A stretch of 64,000 bases of DNA from Chrysosporum bergii ANA360D (GTDB lineage Bacteria; Cyanobacteriota; Cyanobacteriia; Cyanobacteriales; Nostocaceae): the NCBI RefSeq assembly GCF_029891735.1, contig NZ_JANQDH010000106.1:1-64000 (forward strand), read 5' to 3'. The position numbers were made by a program, and so were the translations under genes. The notes under the pieces are model-generated. The model was not told where the DNA came from. It searched no databases and worked only from the letters and a program-made list of their open reading frames with translations. Positions 11,051-20,700 of the stretch are shown one piece after another (the first letter of the stretch is position 1; each line of letters opens with the position of its first letter).

Positions 11051-11950
11051 ATGACTAAATTAATCGTCATTTGTGGTGCCACAGCCACTGGTAAGTCAGG
11101 CTTGGCCTTGAGTTTGGCTATGGGGCTAAGTTCTGTCATCCTCAGTGCTGACTCCCGTCAAGTTTACCGAGAATTTGATATTGGTACAGCAAAACCAACA
11201 TCAGCAGAACAAAAATTAGTACCACATTATTTAATAGATATCTGCCGCCCTACTGACATCATGACAGTAGCAGACTATCAGGAACAAGCTCAAAACTTAA
11301 TTAAAACTCTTCCTGTTGCCCCATTGCTATTAGTCGGAGGTACAGGATTGTACATACGCTCTATTGTTCAAGGAATGAAAATTCCCAGAGTTCCACCAGA
11401 TCAAAAATTGCGATCGCACCTGGAATCTTTGGGACAAACTACCCTATATGCCATACTACAACAAGTAGATGCCATCGCCGCCCAGAAAATTCACCCTCAT
11501 GATATTGTGCGAACCTTACGCGCATTGGAAGTATACTACATTACAGGCTCCCCAATTTCTCAGCAACAAGGAGAGAACCCACCAGATTATCCTATTTTGC
11601 AAATCGGTTTAGATTGCGACGTAGAAAAGTTAAGGTTACGCATTCAGAGGCGGACCGAACACATGATAGCTGATGGTTTGGTGGCTGAAGTTGAGTATCT
11701 TTGTCAAAAATACGGTGCTGACTTACCTTTGTTGAATACCTTGGGATATCAAGAAATCAAGCAATATTTAGCCGATGAAATTTCCTTAGAGTCAGCAAAA
11801 GAATTAACAGTTTTGCATACGCGACAATTTGCCAAGCGACAGCGCACTTGGTTTAAGGCATATCCACAAATTGAGTGGTTTGACGCAGATGATCCTGATT
11901 TGTTAGCCAAAGTTTGGCAGCGTGTGGAAGAATTTACCAAAAATGTGTAG
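11051..11950 (+). CDS. miaA: tRNA dimethylallyltransferase
   Basis: Transfers a dimethylallyl group from DMAPP to N6 of A37 in tRNAs reading UNN codons. 299 residues, family length. The P-loop is GATATGKS at residues 9-16, followed by the substrate-binding DSRQVYREFDIGTAKP motif, the conserved VGGTGLYIRSI loop and TRQFAKRQRTWF near the C-terminus. The ATG start lies inside the heptamer repeat, so the 5' end has no clear ribosome-binding site. It appears monocistronic and is followed by a hairpin overlapping its stop codon. Confidence 0.96.
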   Translation: MTKLIVICGATATGKSGLALSLAMGLSSVILSADSRQVYREFDIGTAKPTSAEQKLVPHYLIDICRPTDIMTVADYQEQAQNLIKTLPVAPLLLVGGTGLYIRSIVQGMKIPRVPPDQKLRSHLESLGQTTLYAILQQVDAIAAQKIHPHDIVRTLRALEVYYITGSPISQQQGENPPDYPILQIGLDCDVEKLRLRIQRRTEHMIADGLVAEVEYLCQKYGADLPLLNTLGYQEIKQYLADEISLESAKELTVLHTRQFAKRQRTWFKAYPQIEWFDADDPDLLAKVWQRVEEFTKNV

Positions 11951-11973
11951 AGATGCTGCATAACCATCTCTAC
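11947..11973 (+). terminator. Hairpin overlapping the miaA stop codon
   Basis: Perfect 9-bp stem GTAGAGATG / CATCTCTAC with a 9-base loop. The TAG stop is within the left arm. It lacks a T-run, so termination is uncertain. Confidence 0.5.
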
Positions 11974-12000
11974 CAAGTCTCTATGACCATATCACAAATG

Positions 12001-12036
12001 TACATTTTTAAATACATTTTTAAATACATTTTTAAA
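12001..12036. repeat. Three exact copies of a 12-bp AT-rich unit
   Basis: TACATTTTTAAA repeated three times without a mismatch. It is one of three loci in the window with the same three-by-twelve architecture but unrelated units. Confidence 0.9.
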
Positions 12037-12110
12037 AAATTAAATGTACCCCAGAAATAATTATAATCTTAAATAATATGTCAACATTTACCCCCCCATT
12101 ATAAAAAACT

Positions 12111-13580
12111 ATGCTTACCCGAGAAAAAAAGCAAGACAACTGGAAACCTATTATTAAAGCATTTGAGGCTGTACTTGGGCAAAAAGGCGTAATAAAACGC
12201 CGAGAAGAACTCATTACCTATGAGTGCGATGGTTTAACCAGTTATCGTCAACGTCCGGCTGTGGTACTACTACCCAGAACCACAGAACAAATTGCCCAAA
12301 TAGTCAAAATATGTAACAAATACTCTGTAACCTTTATCGCCCGTGGTTCTGGGACTGGTTTATCTGGCGGCGCTTTGCCTTTAGAAAACTCAGTGTTAAT
12401 TGTCACATCATTAATGCGACAAATCCTCAAGGTTGATTTAGATAATCAGCGCATTGTCGTACAGCCAGGAGTAATCAACAGCTGGGTAACACAAACTGTT
12501 AGTGGTGCTGGGTTTTATTATGCACCAGACCCCTCCAGCCAAATTATCTGCTCCATTGGCGGTAACATTGCCGAAAATTCTGGTGGCGTGCATTGTCTCA
12601 AGTACGGTGTCACCACTAACCACGTCTTAGGTTTAAAAATTGTCACCGCAGAAGGAGAAATTCTCGATTTAGGTGGACAAGTACCGGAAATGCCTGGTTA
12701 TGATTTAACGGGTGTGTTTGTTGGTTCTGAAGGTACTTTGGGTATCGCTACAGAAATTACCTTGCGGATTCTTAAAAGTGCGGAATCAATTTGTGTTTTA
12801 CTAGCAGATTTTACCAGCGTGGAAGCGGCTGGGGCAAGTGTTTCTGATATCATCAGTGCGGGTATTATTCCCGGTGGTATGGAAATGATGGACAACATTA
12901 GTATCAATGCAGTTGAGGATGTTGTGGCCACAAATTGCTATCCCCGGGATGCTCAAGCCATTTTATTAGTAGAAATTGATGGCTTAGATGTGGAAGTACA
13001 GGTAAATAAACAACGGGTAGCGGAAATTTGTAAAAAGAATGGAGCGCGTAATGTAACTTCTGCCAGTGACCCAGAAACACGATTAAAACTCTGGAAAGGT
13101 CGTAAAGCTGCTTTTGCTGCGGCTGGACATTTAAGCCCAGATTATTATGTACAAGATGGTGTAATTCCCCGGACTCAATTACCCTATGTTTTACAAGAAA
13201 TTGAGTCGCTTAGTCAAAAGTTTGGCTATAAAATTGCCAATGTATTTCATGCTGGGGATGGTAATCTCCACCCATTAATTCTGTTTGATAATGCCGTACC
13301 AGGAGCGTTAGAAAAAGTTGAGGAAGTTGGTGGAGAAATTCTCAAGCTTTGTGTTAAGGTAGGTGGTAGCATTTCTGGAGAACATGGCATTGGTGCAGAT
13401 AAAAAATGCTATATGCCAGATATGTTTAGCAATGCTGATTTAGAAAGTATGCAATGGGTACGCCAAGTTTTTAATCCCAAGGGCTTGGCAAATCCTGATA
13501 AGATATTCCCTACCCCCCGGACTTGTGGTGAAGCAGCAAATACCACTATGAAAAAATTTCCCGGTGTGGAACAATTCTAA
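12111..13580 (+). CDS. glcD: FAD-linked 2-hydroxyacid oxidase, glycolate oxidase subunit GlcD-like
   Basis: A 489-residue flavoprotein of the VAO/PCMH family. The N-terminal FAD-binding domain shows VTFIARGSGTGLSGGALP and IGGNIAENSGGVHCLKYG; the C-terminal domain has HAGDGNLHPLILFD and SGEHGIGADKK. It would oxidise glycolate (photorespiration) or D-lactate, passing electrons to the quinone pool or to partner subunits. GlcE and GlcF partners are not in the window, as is common in cyanobacteria, where glcD stands alone. Substrate choice between glycolate and D-lactate cannot be read from the sequence. Confidence 0.9.
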   Translation: MLTREKKQDNWKPIIKAFEAVLGQKGVIKRREELITYECDGLTSYRQRPAVVLLPRTTEQIAQIVKICNKYSVTFIARGSGTGLSGGALPLENSVLIVTSLMRQILKVDLDNQRIVVQPGVINSWVTQTVSGAGFYYAPDPSSQIICSIGGNIAENSGGVHCLKYGVTTNHVLGLKIVTAEGEILDLGGQVPEMPGYDLTGVFVGSEGTLGIATEITLRILKSAESICVLLADFTSVEAAGASVSDIISAGIIPGGMEMMDNISINAVEDVVATNCYPRDAQAILLVEIDGLDVEVQVNKQRVAEICKKNGARNVTSASDPETRLKLWKGRKAAFAAAGHLSPDYYVQDGVIPRTQLPYVLQEIESLSQKFGYKIANVFHAGDGNLHPLILFDNAVPGALEKVEEVGGEILKLCVKVGGSISGEHGIGADKKCYMPDMFSNADLESMQWVRQVFNPKGLANPDKIFPTPRTCGEAANTTMKKFPGVEQF

Positions 13581-13663
13581 TTTTACCCTAAGTACCCAGA
13601 GTTTTCAGCAAAAACCAGAATTGTGTTGTACACTGTCGCTGGTAATTGGTAAGTCAAAAACAT

Positions 13664-14071
13664 ATGATGCGGCTTTTGGTGATGGTGGTTTTGCTGGTGT
13701 TATTAACAGCTTGTGGAACTCTTGGACTGCTACCCAATAATGAGTTAGTTGAAAAAGCCCTCACACTCCAGGTAGAGCAAACTCAGCAGCAACTCAACCA
13801 AAAACTGGATCTAGATTTCCAAAGCTTTGAAATCAAACGCCTAAAAATTCGCCAGGAACAACCCTTAACTATTGAAAATTTGCCAGCTTTCCGCGTCCGG
13901 GGAACCTATGACTTAATTTTTCATCTACCAAAAAGACAGTTGACACAACTACAACAACCTTTTGAGGTGTATCTACAAGTTCAGCGAGAGGGTAAAAGCT
14001 GGCGGTTGTTAATTCCTGAACGGAATAACCAGGATGATCAACCAAATTGGCACAGCTATTTAATCCTGTGA
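13664..14071 (+). CDS. Small lipoprotein of unknown function
   Basis: About 135 residues. A short hydrophobic signal sequence ends in a lipobox LLTAC, so the mature protein would begin at the Cys and be lipid-anchored. The rest is an alpha/beta-like soluble domain with no motif I recognise. The frame opens at a TTG at 13646, but the ATG pair at 13664/13667 gives a normal lipoprotein signal. It follows the oxidase gene by 83 bases on the same strand and may be co-transcribed. Confidence 0.75.
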   Translation: MMRLLVMVVLLVLLTACGTLGLLPNNELVEKALTLQVEQTQQQLNQKLDLDFQSFEIKRLKIRQEQPLTIENLPAFRVRGTYDLIFHLPKRQLTQLQQPFEVYLQVQREGKSWRLLIPERNNQDDQPNWHSYLIL

Positions 14072-14218
14072 GCCATTGTGTATCTCAAAAAACCATGCAA
14101 GAATAAGGTATAAATGCAGCACCAGAATTAGCCCGAAGATGCTCATTACTGCTACTGCATGGTATGGTTGAGCAAGGTCACCTCCTAAAGGAAGCGGGTT
14201 ACCCCATGACAAATCAAA

Positions 14219-15571
14219 TTATAAAAGTCGTGCTGACTCATACAATCGTTTCATCATTGCTAAGATTTTTACACCATAGTCTAGATCAACTGACCAGCGC
14301 CCCGAAAGCTGATATATTGATGGCGCAATTCCACGGGTGATAAAGCGAAATCGTGGGTCTACAACTTCATTAACCAAAGGTTCTAAACTAGCATAGGCCT
14401 TTAAATGTTGAATATGCGCTCTAACGCCAATTCTAGCACTGGGAAAAGATGCAGTTTCCGCACCACCACCAATAGAACCTAAACCAGCAAAATTATTTTG
14501 CTGAGGTATGACATCCCCACCAAACCGTAAAAATCCGGTTTCTAAACACATTTGGCAGAAAGCAATATCATAGTTGACCCCCTCTGCGTTCCCTTCTTCT
14601 CGATATAGTTTCGGGATATCAGGAAAATTCAGCAAAGCGCTTTCATTATTGTTTCTCAGAAATAATTGTAACTCTACTTCTGATGTATTACCCCGTGACA
14701 TAATTTTGTCAAGTTTATCAACACATATTGATAAAATTGAGCGTAAAGTAATTGTACGGGTTGTTGTTTCCCAACCGATAGAAACATTAAAATCTCTCAG
14801 ATCCACGGCCTTTACATAAACTATTCTCCGGTAACTAATGCGGTTGACATTGGGTGATTTTGATAAATCAATCCGTAACTGATCAACTAAATCAATGGGA
14901 ATGTAAGAATTACCGTTAACTAATATTCCTTGTTCAGCATATTTTTGCCCATTGATATTGATATTAATTCCTGGATAGGTGGGTTGAATAGGACTGGGCG
15001 CAGTAGGATCAATTACCCGACTCCAAGATGCTAGACCATCAGCAATTCCCACAGCAAAATCACGACGGCGACTTTGCAGCAAAGAGCGATCTTCTGGATT
15101 ACTAAGAAAGCCTACTTGCATTAACAAAGAAGGAATGGTAAGTCGGCGACAGAATGCCAAACTCCCTAAACCGCTATCTGTATCTGGCTTGACTCCTCGA
15201 TGTGGTAACTGAGTTACACGGCGCAACAGCCCCATTAACACCAATTCCCCATTAGTCTTACGCTCTAGGTTATTGGCAATGTAGTAGACACTTGCACCCC
15301 GCACCCCAGGACTGGTCGCAGTATCAGCATGAATTTCTAAGGACACATCAACCCGACGACCACGGGAATTAATCCAAGCAATAGTCTCGGCGCTGCTGAG
15401 ATCATCCGGAACTGCCAAAACATCAAAACTCCGCGCCCTTAATTCTGTTACAATCAAATCTCGCAACAGAATCATTTCTCTAGCTTCGCTTGTACCACCT
15501 GCTATGGAGCCTGGGTCAAGACCTCCGATTTCTCTACCTCCGTGAGCAGCCGAAATAAAAATACGTCCCAT
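14219..15571 (-). CDS. N-acetylmuramoyl-L-alanine amidase (AmiC type) with C-terminal glucosaminidase-like domain
   Basis: 450 residues in two parts. Residues 1-190 form an Amidase_3 domain with zinc ligands H10 (SAAHGG), E29 and H81 (EIHAD). Residues about 300-450 resemble a glucosaminidase/lysozyme-like domain (FCQMCLETGFLRFGGDVIPQ, NNFAGLGSIGG). Amidases of this type remodel septal peptidoglycan in filamentous cyanobacteria. The catalytic Glu normally found in the EVGF motif is Gln152 here (MQVGFLSNP; codon CAA). No signal peptide is evident. The ATG at 15571 is used (MGRIFISAA). The family is sure; activity of the amidase half is doubtful. Confidence 0.85.
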   Translation of the reverse strand: MGRIFISAAHGGREIGGLDPGSIAGGTSEAREMILLRDLIVTELRARSFDVLAVPDDLSSAETIAWINSRGRRVDVSLEIHADTATSPGVRGASVYYIANNLERKTNGELVLMGLLRRVTQLPHRGVKPDTDSGLGSLAFCRRLTIPSLLMQVGFLSNPEDRSLLQSRRRDFAVGIADGLASWSRVIDPTAPSPIQPTYPGINININGQKYAEQGILVNGNSYIPIDLVDQLRIDLSKSPNVNRISYRRIVYVKAVDLRDFNVSIGWETTTRTITLRSILSICVDKLDKIMSRGNTSEVELQLFLRNNNESALLNFPDIPKLYREEGNAEGVNYDIAFCQMCLETGFLRFGGDVIPQQNNFAGLGSIGGGAETASFPSARIGVRAHIQHLKAYASLEPLVNEVVDPRFRFITRGIAPSIYQLSGRWSVDLDYGVKILAMMKRLYESARLL

Positions 15572-15698
15572 AGTCAGTATTTGCTCTAAAAACTAAGCTC
15601 AATAAATTTTATACATGATTATTACCTTGGAAGCAAGAATATAATAACTCTGAGTTAGTAGATTTAAAGTAGTGATAACTACGACCTAATGAACTAAA

Positions 15699-17612
15699 AT
15701 GCAAATTCCCCACTTACACCCGGACACAATTGAGGAAATTAAACAGCGCGCTGATATTGTAGATATTGTCTCCGAACACGTGGTTTTACGCAAGCGTGGT
15801 AAGGATTTTGTGGGTTTGTGTCCCTTCCATGATGAAAAAACCCCCAGTTTCACAGTCAGTCAGTCTAAGCAAATGTACTATTGCTTTGGCTGTCAAGCGG
15901 GAGGAAATACTATTAAGTTTTTAATGGAATTGGGAAAACAGTCTTTTGCAGAAGTAGTGTTGGATTTGGCGAGACGTTACCAAGTACCTATACAAACCCT
16001 CGCACCAGAACAACGCCAAGAATTACAGCGTCAAGTTTCTTTGCGGGAACAGTTATATCAGGTTCTGGGTTCTGCAACACAGTTTTATCAGCACGCTCTT
16101 AGACAAAACCAAGGCAAAAAAGCATATGAATATTTACAAAATAACCGCCAAATCCAAGAAGAAACAATTCAGCAGTTTGGATTAGGCTATGCTCCCGCAG
16201 GTTGGGAAACTCTGCACCGCTATCTTGTGGAAGATAAACATTACCCTGTGCAATTAGTGGAAAAAGCCGGACTGGTTAAACCACGTAAGGAAGAAGGCGG
16301 TTATTATGACGTGTTCCGCGATCGCTTGATGATTCCTATTCGCGATGTTCAAGGGAGAGTCATTGCCTTTGGTGGTAGAACTTTATCTGAAGAGCAACCG
16401 AAATATTTAAACTCACCAGAAACTGAACTTTTTAGTAAAAGTAAAACATTGTTTGCTCTGGATCAAGCCAAAACAGGGATTTCTCAACTTGACCAAGCCA
16501 TAGTGGTAGAGGGATATTTTGACGCGATCGCCCTCCATGCTGCGGGTATTACTAATGGTGTAGCTTCTCTGGGAACCGCTTTAAGCATTGAACAAGTAAA
16601 GTTAGTTTTACGCTACACAGAATCAAAAGAACTGATCCTCAACTTTGATGCTGACAAAGCCGGTTATATCGCCGCAGAAAGAGCCATTGGCGAAATTGCC
16701 AACTTAGCATACAAAGGAGAAGTTAAACTCAAGATTCTTAATATACCCCATGGCAAAGATGCTGATGAATACTTGCACACTCATACATCAGAAGACTATC
16801 TAAAATTATTGGCAAATGCTCCTTTGTGGCTAAACTGGCAGATTGACCAAATTATTCAAGAACGTGATTTAAAACAAGCTAGCGATTTTCAACAAGTTAG
16901 TCAGCAGCTTGTTAAATTACTCAAAAATATAGATAATAGCGATGCACGGAATTATTACGTTTCTCATTGTGCCGAAATCCTTAGTTTAGGTGATGCGCGA
17001 CTCATACCCTTGAGAGTAGAAAATTTATTAACTCAACTTACACCAACTACTGTTAGGTATTCTCAGCCGTTAACAATTAAGAAAAAACCAGTTAATAGAA
17101 AACCCCAGTCTTCAGTCACAGGGGAGCGTAGTCTTTTAGAATCAGCAGAAGCCTTACTGCTAAAAATTTACTTACATTGTCCTGAACAACGTCAAACTAT
17201 TTTAAACACTTTAGAAGAACGAGATTTAGAATTTAGCCTTTCCCACCATAGATTATTGTGGCAGAAAATTTTAGAATCAACATCTGAGGCAGTAGATTTA
17301 GTATCAAGTTTGCAAGATAGATATTTAGAATCATCAGAAAGCATAGAATCATTGTCCCATGTATTTCATGTCAATGAAACCAGTAAAAAAGAAATGCTGA
17401 GGACACCCCAAGTAGTTCAAGCGGCGATCGCTTGTATGGAAAGAGTATTGCGAGAGAAGCGCTATCGTTACTTTTTAGAACTTTGGCAACAAACAGATCC
17501 ACAAGCCGAACCAGAAAAATGGCAATCATATTATCAATCTTTTTACCATGAAAAAATGCGGCTACAAGAAGTAGACCGCCAGCGACAATTCTCAATTACA
17601 GACTTGCTTTGA
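15699..17612 (+). CDS. dnaG: DNA primase
   Basis: Synthesises RNA primers for replication; 637 residues. Order of domains: CHC2 zinc finger (CPFHDEKTPSFTVSQSK then YYCFGCQAGG), RNA polymerase core with TOPRIM (VVEGYFDAIALHAAG, NFDADKAGYIAAERA), and a helical C-terminal region for helicase contact. The start MQIPHLHPDTIEEIKQR is typical for the family. It stands alone and is not next to sigA as in the E. coli rpsU-dnaG-rpoD macromolecular synthesis operon, although sigA is 8 kb away on the other strand. Confidence 0.97.
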   Translation: MQIPHLHPDTIEEIKQRADIVDIVSEHVVLRKRGKDFVGLCPFHDEKTPSFTVSQSKQMYYCFGCQAGGNTIKFLMELGKQSFAEVVLDLARRYQVPIQTLAPEQRQELQRQVSLREQLYQVLGSATQFYQHALRQNQGKKAYEYLQNNRQIQEETIQQFGLGYAPAGWETLHRYLVEDKHYPVQLVEKAGLVKPRKEEGGYYDVFRDRLMIPIRDVQGRVIAFGGRTLSEEQPKYLNSPETELFSKSKTLFALDQAKTGISQLDQAIVVEGYFDAIALHAAGITNGVASLGTALSIEQVKLVLRYTESKELILNFDADKAGYIAAERAIGEIANLAYKGEVKLKILNIPHGKDADEYLHTHTSEDYLKLLANAPLWLNWQIDQIIQERDLKQASDFQQVSQQLVKLLKNIDNSDARNYYVSHCAEILSLGDARLIPLRVENLLTQLTPTTVRYSQPLTIKKKPVNRKPQSSVTGERSLLESAEALLLKIYLHCPEQRQTILNTLEERDLEFSLSHHRLLWQKILESTSEAVDLVSSLQDRYLESSESIESLSHVFHVNETSKKEMLRTPQVVQAAIACMERVLREKRYRYFLELWQQTDPQAEPEKWQSYYQSFYHEKMRLQEVDRQRQFSITDLL

Positions 17613-17762
17613 TATTTTTAAACTATGATTCACACTATCACCCGGATTAGAAAAGTTCATAGGAACCATGAGAAACTGTAGCGATCCTCCTCCTTATAAG
17701 CTTTCATGCCCCCAGAAGTTTCGCCAAGATGAAAAGTCCAATCTCGTTTCGCTCCTCCATTA

Positions 17763-20700
17763 CTATTCTTGAACTTGGGTTAGGTATTGTGCTAGTAATT
17801 CAATGGTGGGATGATTCCAAATTAGGGTAGGTTCTAAGGGCTGACCTATGCGCTTTTCCAAACTGTGTGTCAACTCTATAGCCATCAGTGAATCTATCCC
17901 ATAGCTAATAAAAGTAGCATCAGATTTAACTGACTGAGCATTTATGTTCAATTGTTTGGCAATGGTGTCTTTGATTACGTTTCTCACGTGATTAACATCA
18001 TGGATAAGATGATTCTCTGAAGCTTGATAATCAGAAGTGTTGAATAATTCTTTAGTGCCTTCATCATGATTAATTGCGTCAGTATCAGTAGACCTAATGT
18101 GGGATGAACTAAAGACCAAACTATCAACTGTCGGGTGAGGTTGAATCTTCAACATTTCATCGAAAGTATTTTCTTGCAGGTGGAGGGACTGTTCCACATC
18201 CCCGATGGACGTTTGCCAACCGTTAACTAATTCTGTGAGATGTTTAGGGTTGAGCAATGCTGTTTCTGCTGGTTGTCCCTTTAAAACATTAGAGACCGTT
18301 TGTTCCAAGCGTAGCCGTAGCCATTCCTGCACCTGCAACTCATGAGGAGAGGGATGGGCAGCAGTGGCAAATTGAATGATGGCCAACATCAGTGTTTGTA
18401 AGCCAATTTCTCCTGCTAGACTATAACCCCATTGCAACGCTGTCTGTTGATCAGCCAGTACAGCTGGAGCCTTCAAGCAGCGGCCTTGAATTTGTTCCAT
18501 TATGCCAGCCAACCAGTCTGCTAATGTTGGGTTTTGCAAAGTTACTCTGAGAAACTCAAATAGCTTGCCTTTATAATTCAAGATACTTGCCCCCACGTAT
18601 AAGGTCAGGGTCTCGGATGGACCTCCACCAATGCGCAAAATGCGAGCATCTCGGAGAATTTGCGGCACCAGATTATTTTCGTCGTAGCCCCGTCCTCCTA
18701 GCAGTTGCACTAGCCCGTCGGCGGTCTGCCAAAGCAGTTCTGATCCTGCCACCTTACAAAGAATCGACACCTCCTCCGGCAAGTTCATACCACGATCTAG
18801 CCAGATTGCGGTCTGATTAATTAGAATTTCCATCGCTGTTGTGGCTGCTGCAAACTCACTCATTTTCAACAGGGTCACTGGGTTATGCAACAGCAGTCCG
18901 GTACTAACGGAACGACGGGAGGTATATCGATGCATCAGTTGCAAGCAACGTTTCATCCCACCAACACTCATGGCACCAACACCCACACGTTCAACTTGAA
19001 ACGCATCCTTGGCTACTTCTAAACCATGACCTAAATGTCCCAGAATTTGGTGGGGTTGAACCTGGACATCCTCAAGCTCAAGGGTATTTTGGACCATTCC
19101 CCGCAGTCCCATTGTTAGGGTCTCGCCAATAATTCGCACTCCTGGGGAATGGCGAGGGAGGACAAAGCCGGTAATGCCGCAAGTAAGACCATTACCATCC
19201 ACAACTTGGGTGAACAAGTTCATGGTTCCCGCCCAAGCTGCATTACCAATCCAAATTTTTTTGCCCCGAATCCCCCAACCCCCGAGAGCATTGGGGACGG
19301 CTTGTGTTCTAATGGCGCGCGGATTAGAGCCAGCTACTGGTTCAGTAAGTGCAAAACAAGCTAATTGCTGTCCTGTAGCGAGTAAAGGTAGCAACTCTGC
19401 TTGTATGTGGCGATCAGCAAACTTTTGAATCGGCCAAATACCCAGATAAACGGATTGCGCCACCAAGACGGCCAGGGTGAGATCAATGGCTGCCAGTTGC
19501 GCTATCACTCGCAGTGAGTCTTGATGGAGTAAACCTAGTCCGTTGTATTCCGGGGAAATATGCATTCCAAATATCTTTTGACGGCCAAAATCCAGTACTA
19601 TTTGAGGTGGAATGCTGCGGCGTTCATCAATTTGGCGCGAATTGATGCGATCACGGGCGTACTCCCGTAACCAAGCGAGCAAATCTTCGGCATGGGTCTG
19701 CTTAGGGTCTAGGGACATTGGCATCTCTTGGTTTGGTTTCACTGTGGGGGTTGTGTTTACAATATTGATGTTTGTTTTTTCCTGTTCTTTTTTTAAGGTT
19801 TGACCAATATCTGGCACTGAAGCTACTGATAATCGCTTGTGGGCTAGTTCTGTCCAGGTTCCGGCTAAAAACATTTGTTGACAAGCCCGGCGCTGAATTT
19901 TGCCACTGGAGGTTTTGGCTATGCTTCCTGGTTTGAGGAATACTATGCTGTCTATGGCTAGTTCGTGTTCTGTTGCTACTGCTTGATTAATTGCTTCTAC
20001 TATTTCGTCTTTGTTGAGGTGGCGCAGGTGGGTGCGCTCTATTTCTTGCACTACTACTAGTTTCTGTTCTCCCTCTGTTTCTACTGTGAAGGCGGCTCCA
20101 CTATTAGCTCTCAGTGCTGGGTGGGATTTTTCTACTGTTATTTCTATGTCTTGGGGATAATGATTCCGCCCTCTGATGATGATCAGGTCTTTGAGTCTTC
20201 CGGTGATGAATAATTCTCCGGCGCTGATAAATCCTAGATCTCCTGTTCTTAGGTAGGCTGTTGCTTGGTTATCTGGGAGAACTGCTGAAAAGGTTTCGGC
20301 TGTGGCTTGGGGGCGTTGCCAATATCCGGCGGCTACGCTGGGGCTGGATACCCAAATTTCTCCTATTTCTCCTGGTTGATTTTCTGTTAGTGATTCTGGG
20401 TTGACTATGATGATGTTTGTGTCTTGGTGGGGATGACCACATCCTACTATTTCTCTACTGTCTGTCGATAATGTTTCTGCCTGTACTGCTAGGTTTTTTT
20501 CTAGCTCTGTGGCTTTTATTTGCTTGATGACTGGCTGTTGCTGTTTGTCTCCTCCTGTGGCAAATACGGTAATCTCTGCCATGCCATAGCATGGATAAAA
20601 GGCTCTGTGGTTAAACCCACATTTGGCAAATTTTTCACTAAATTGTCTGAGGGTTTCAGCTCTGACTGGTTCAGATCCGTTGAAGGCTAGTTCCCAACTG

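Noticed and set aside
12001-12036. Possible CRISPR-like or iteron array
   Set aside because: Units are directly adjacent with no spacers, only three copies, and no cas or replication gene is near.
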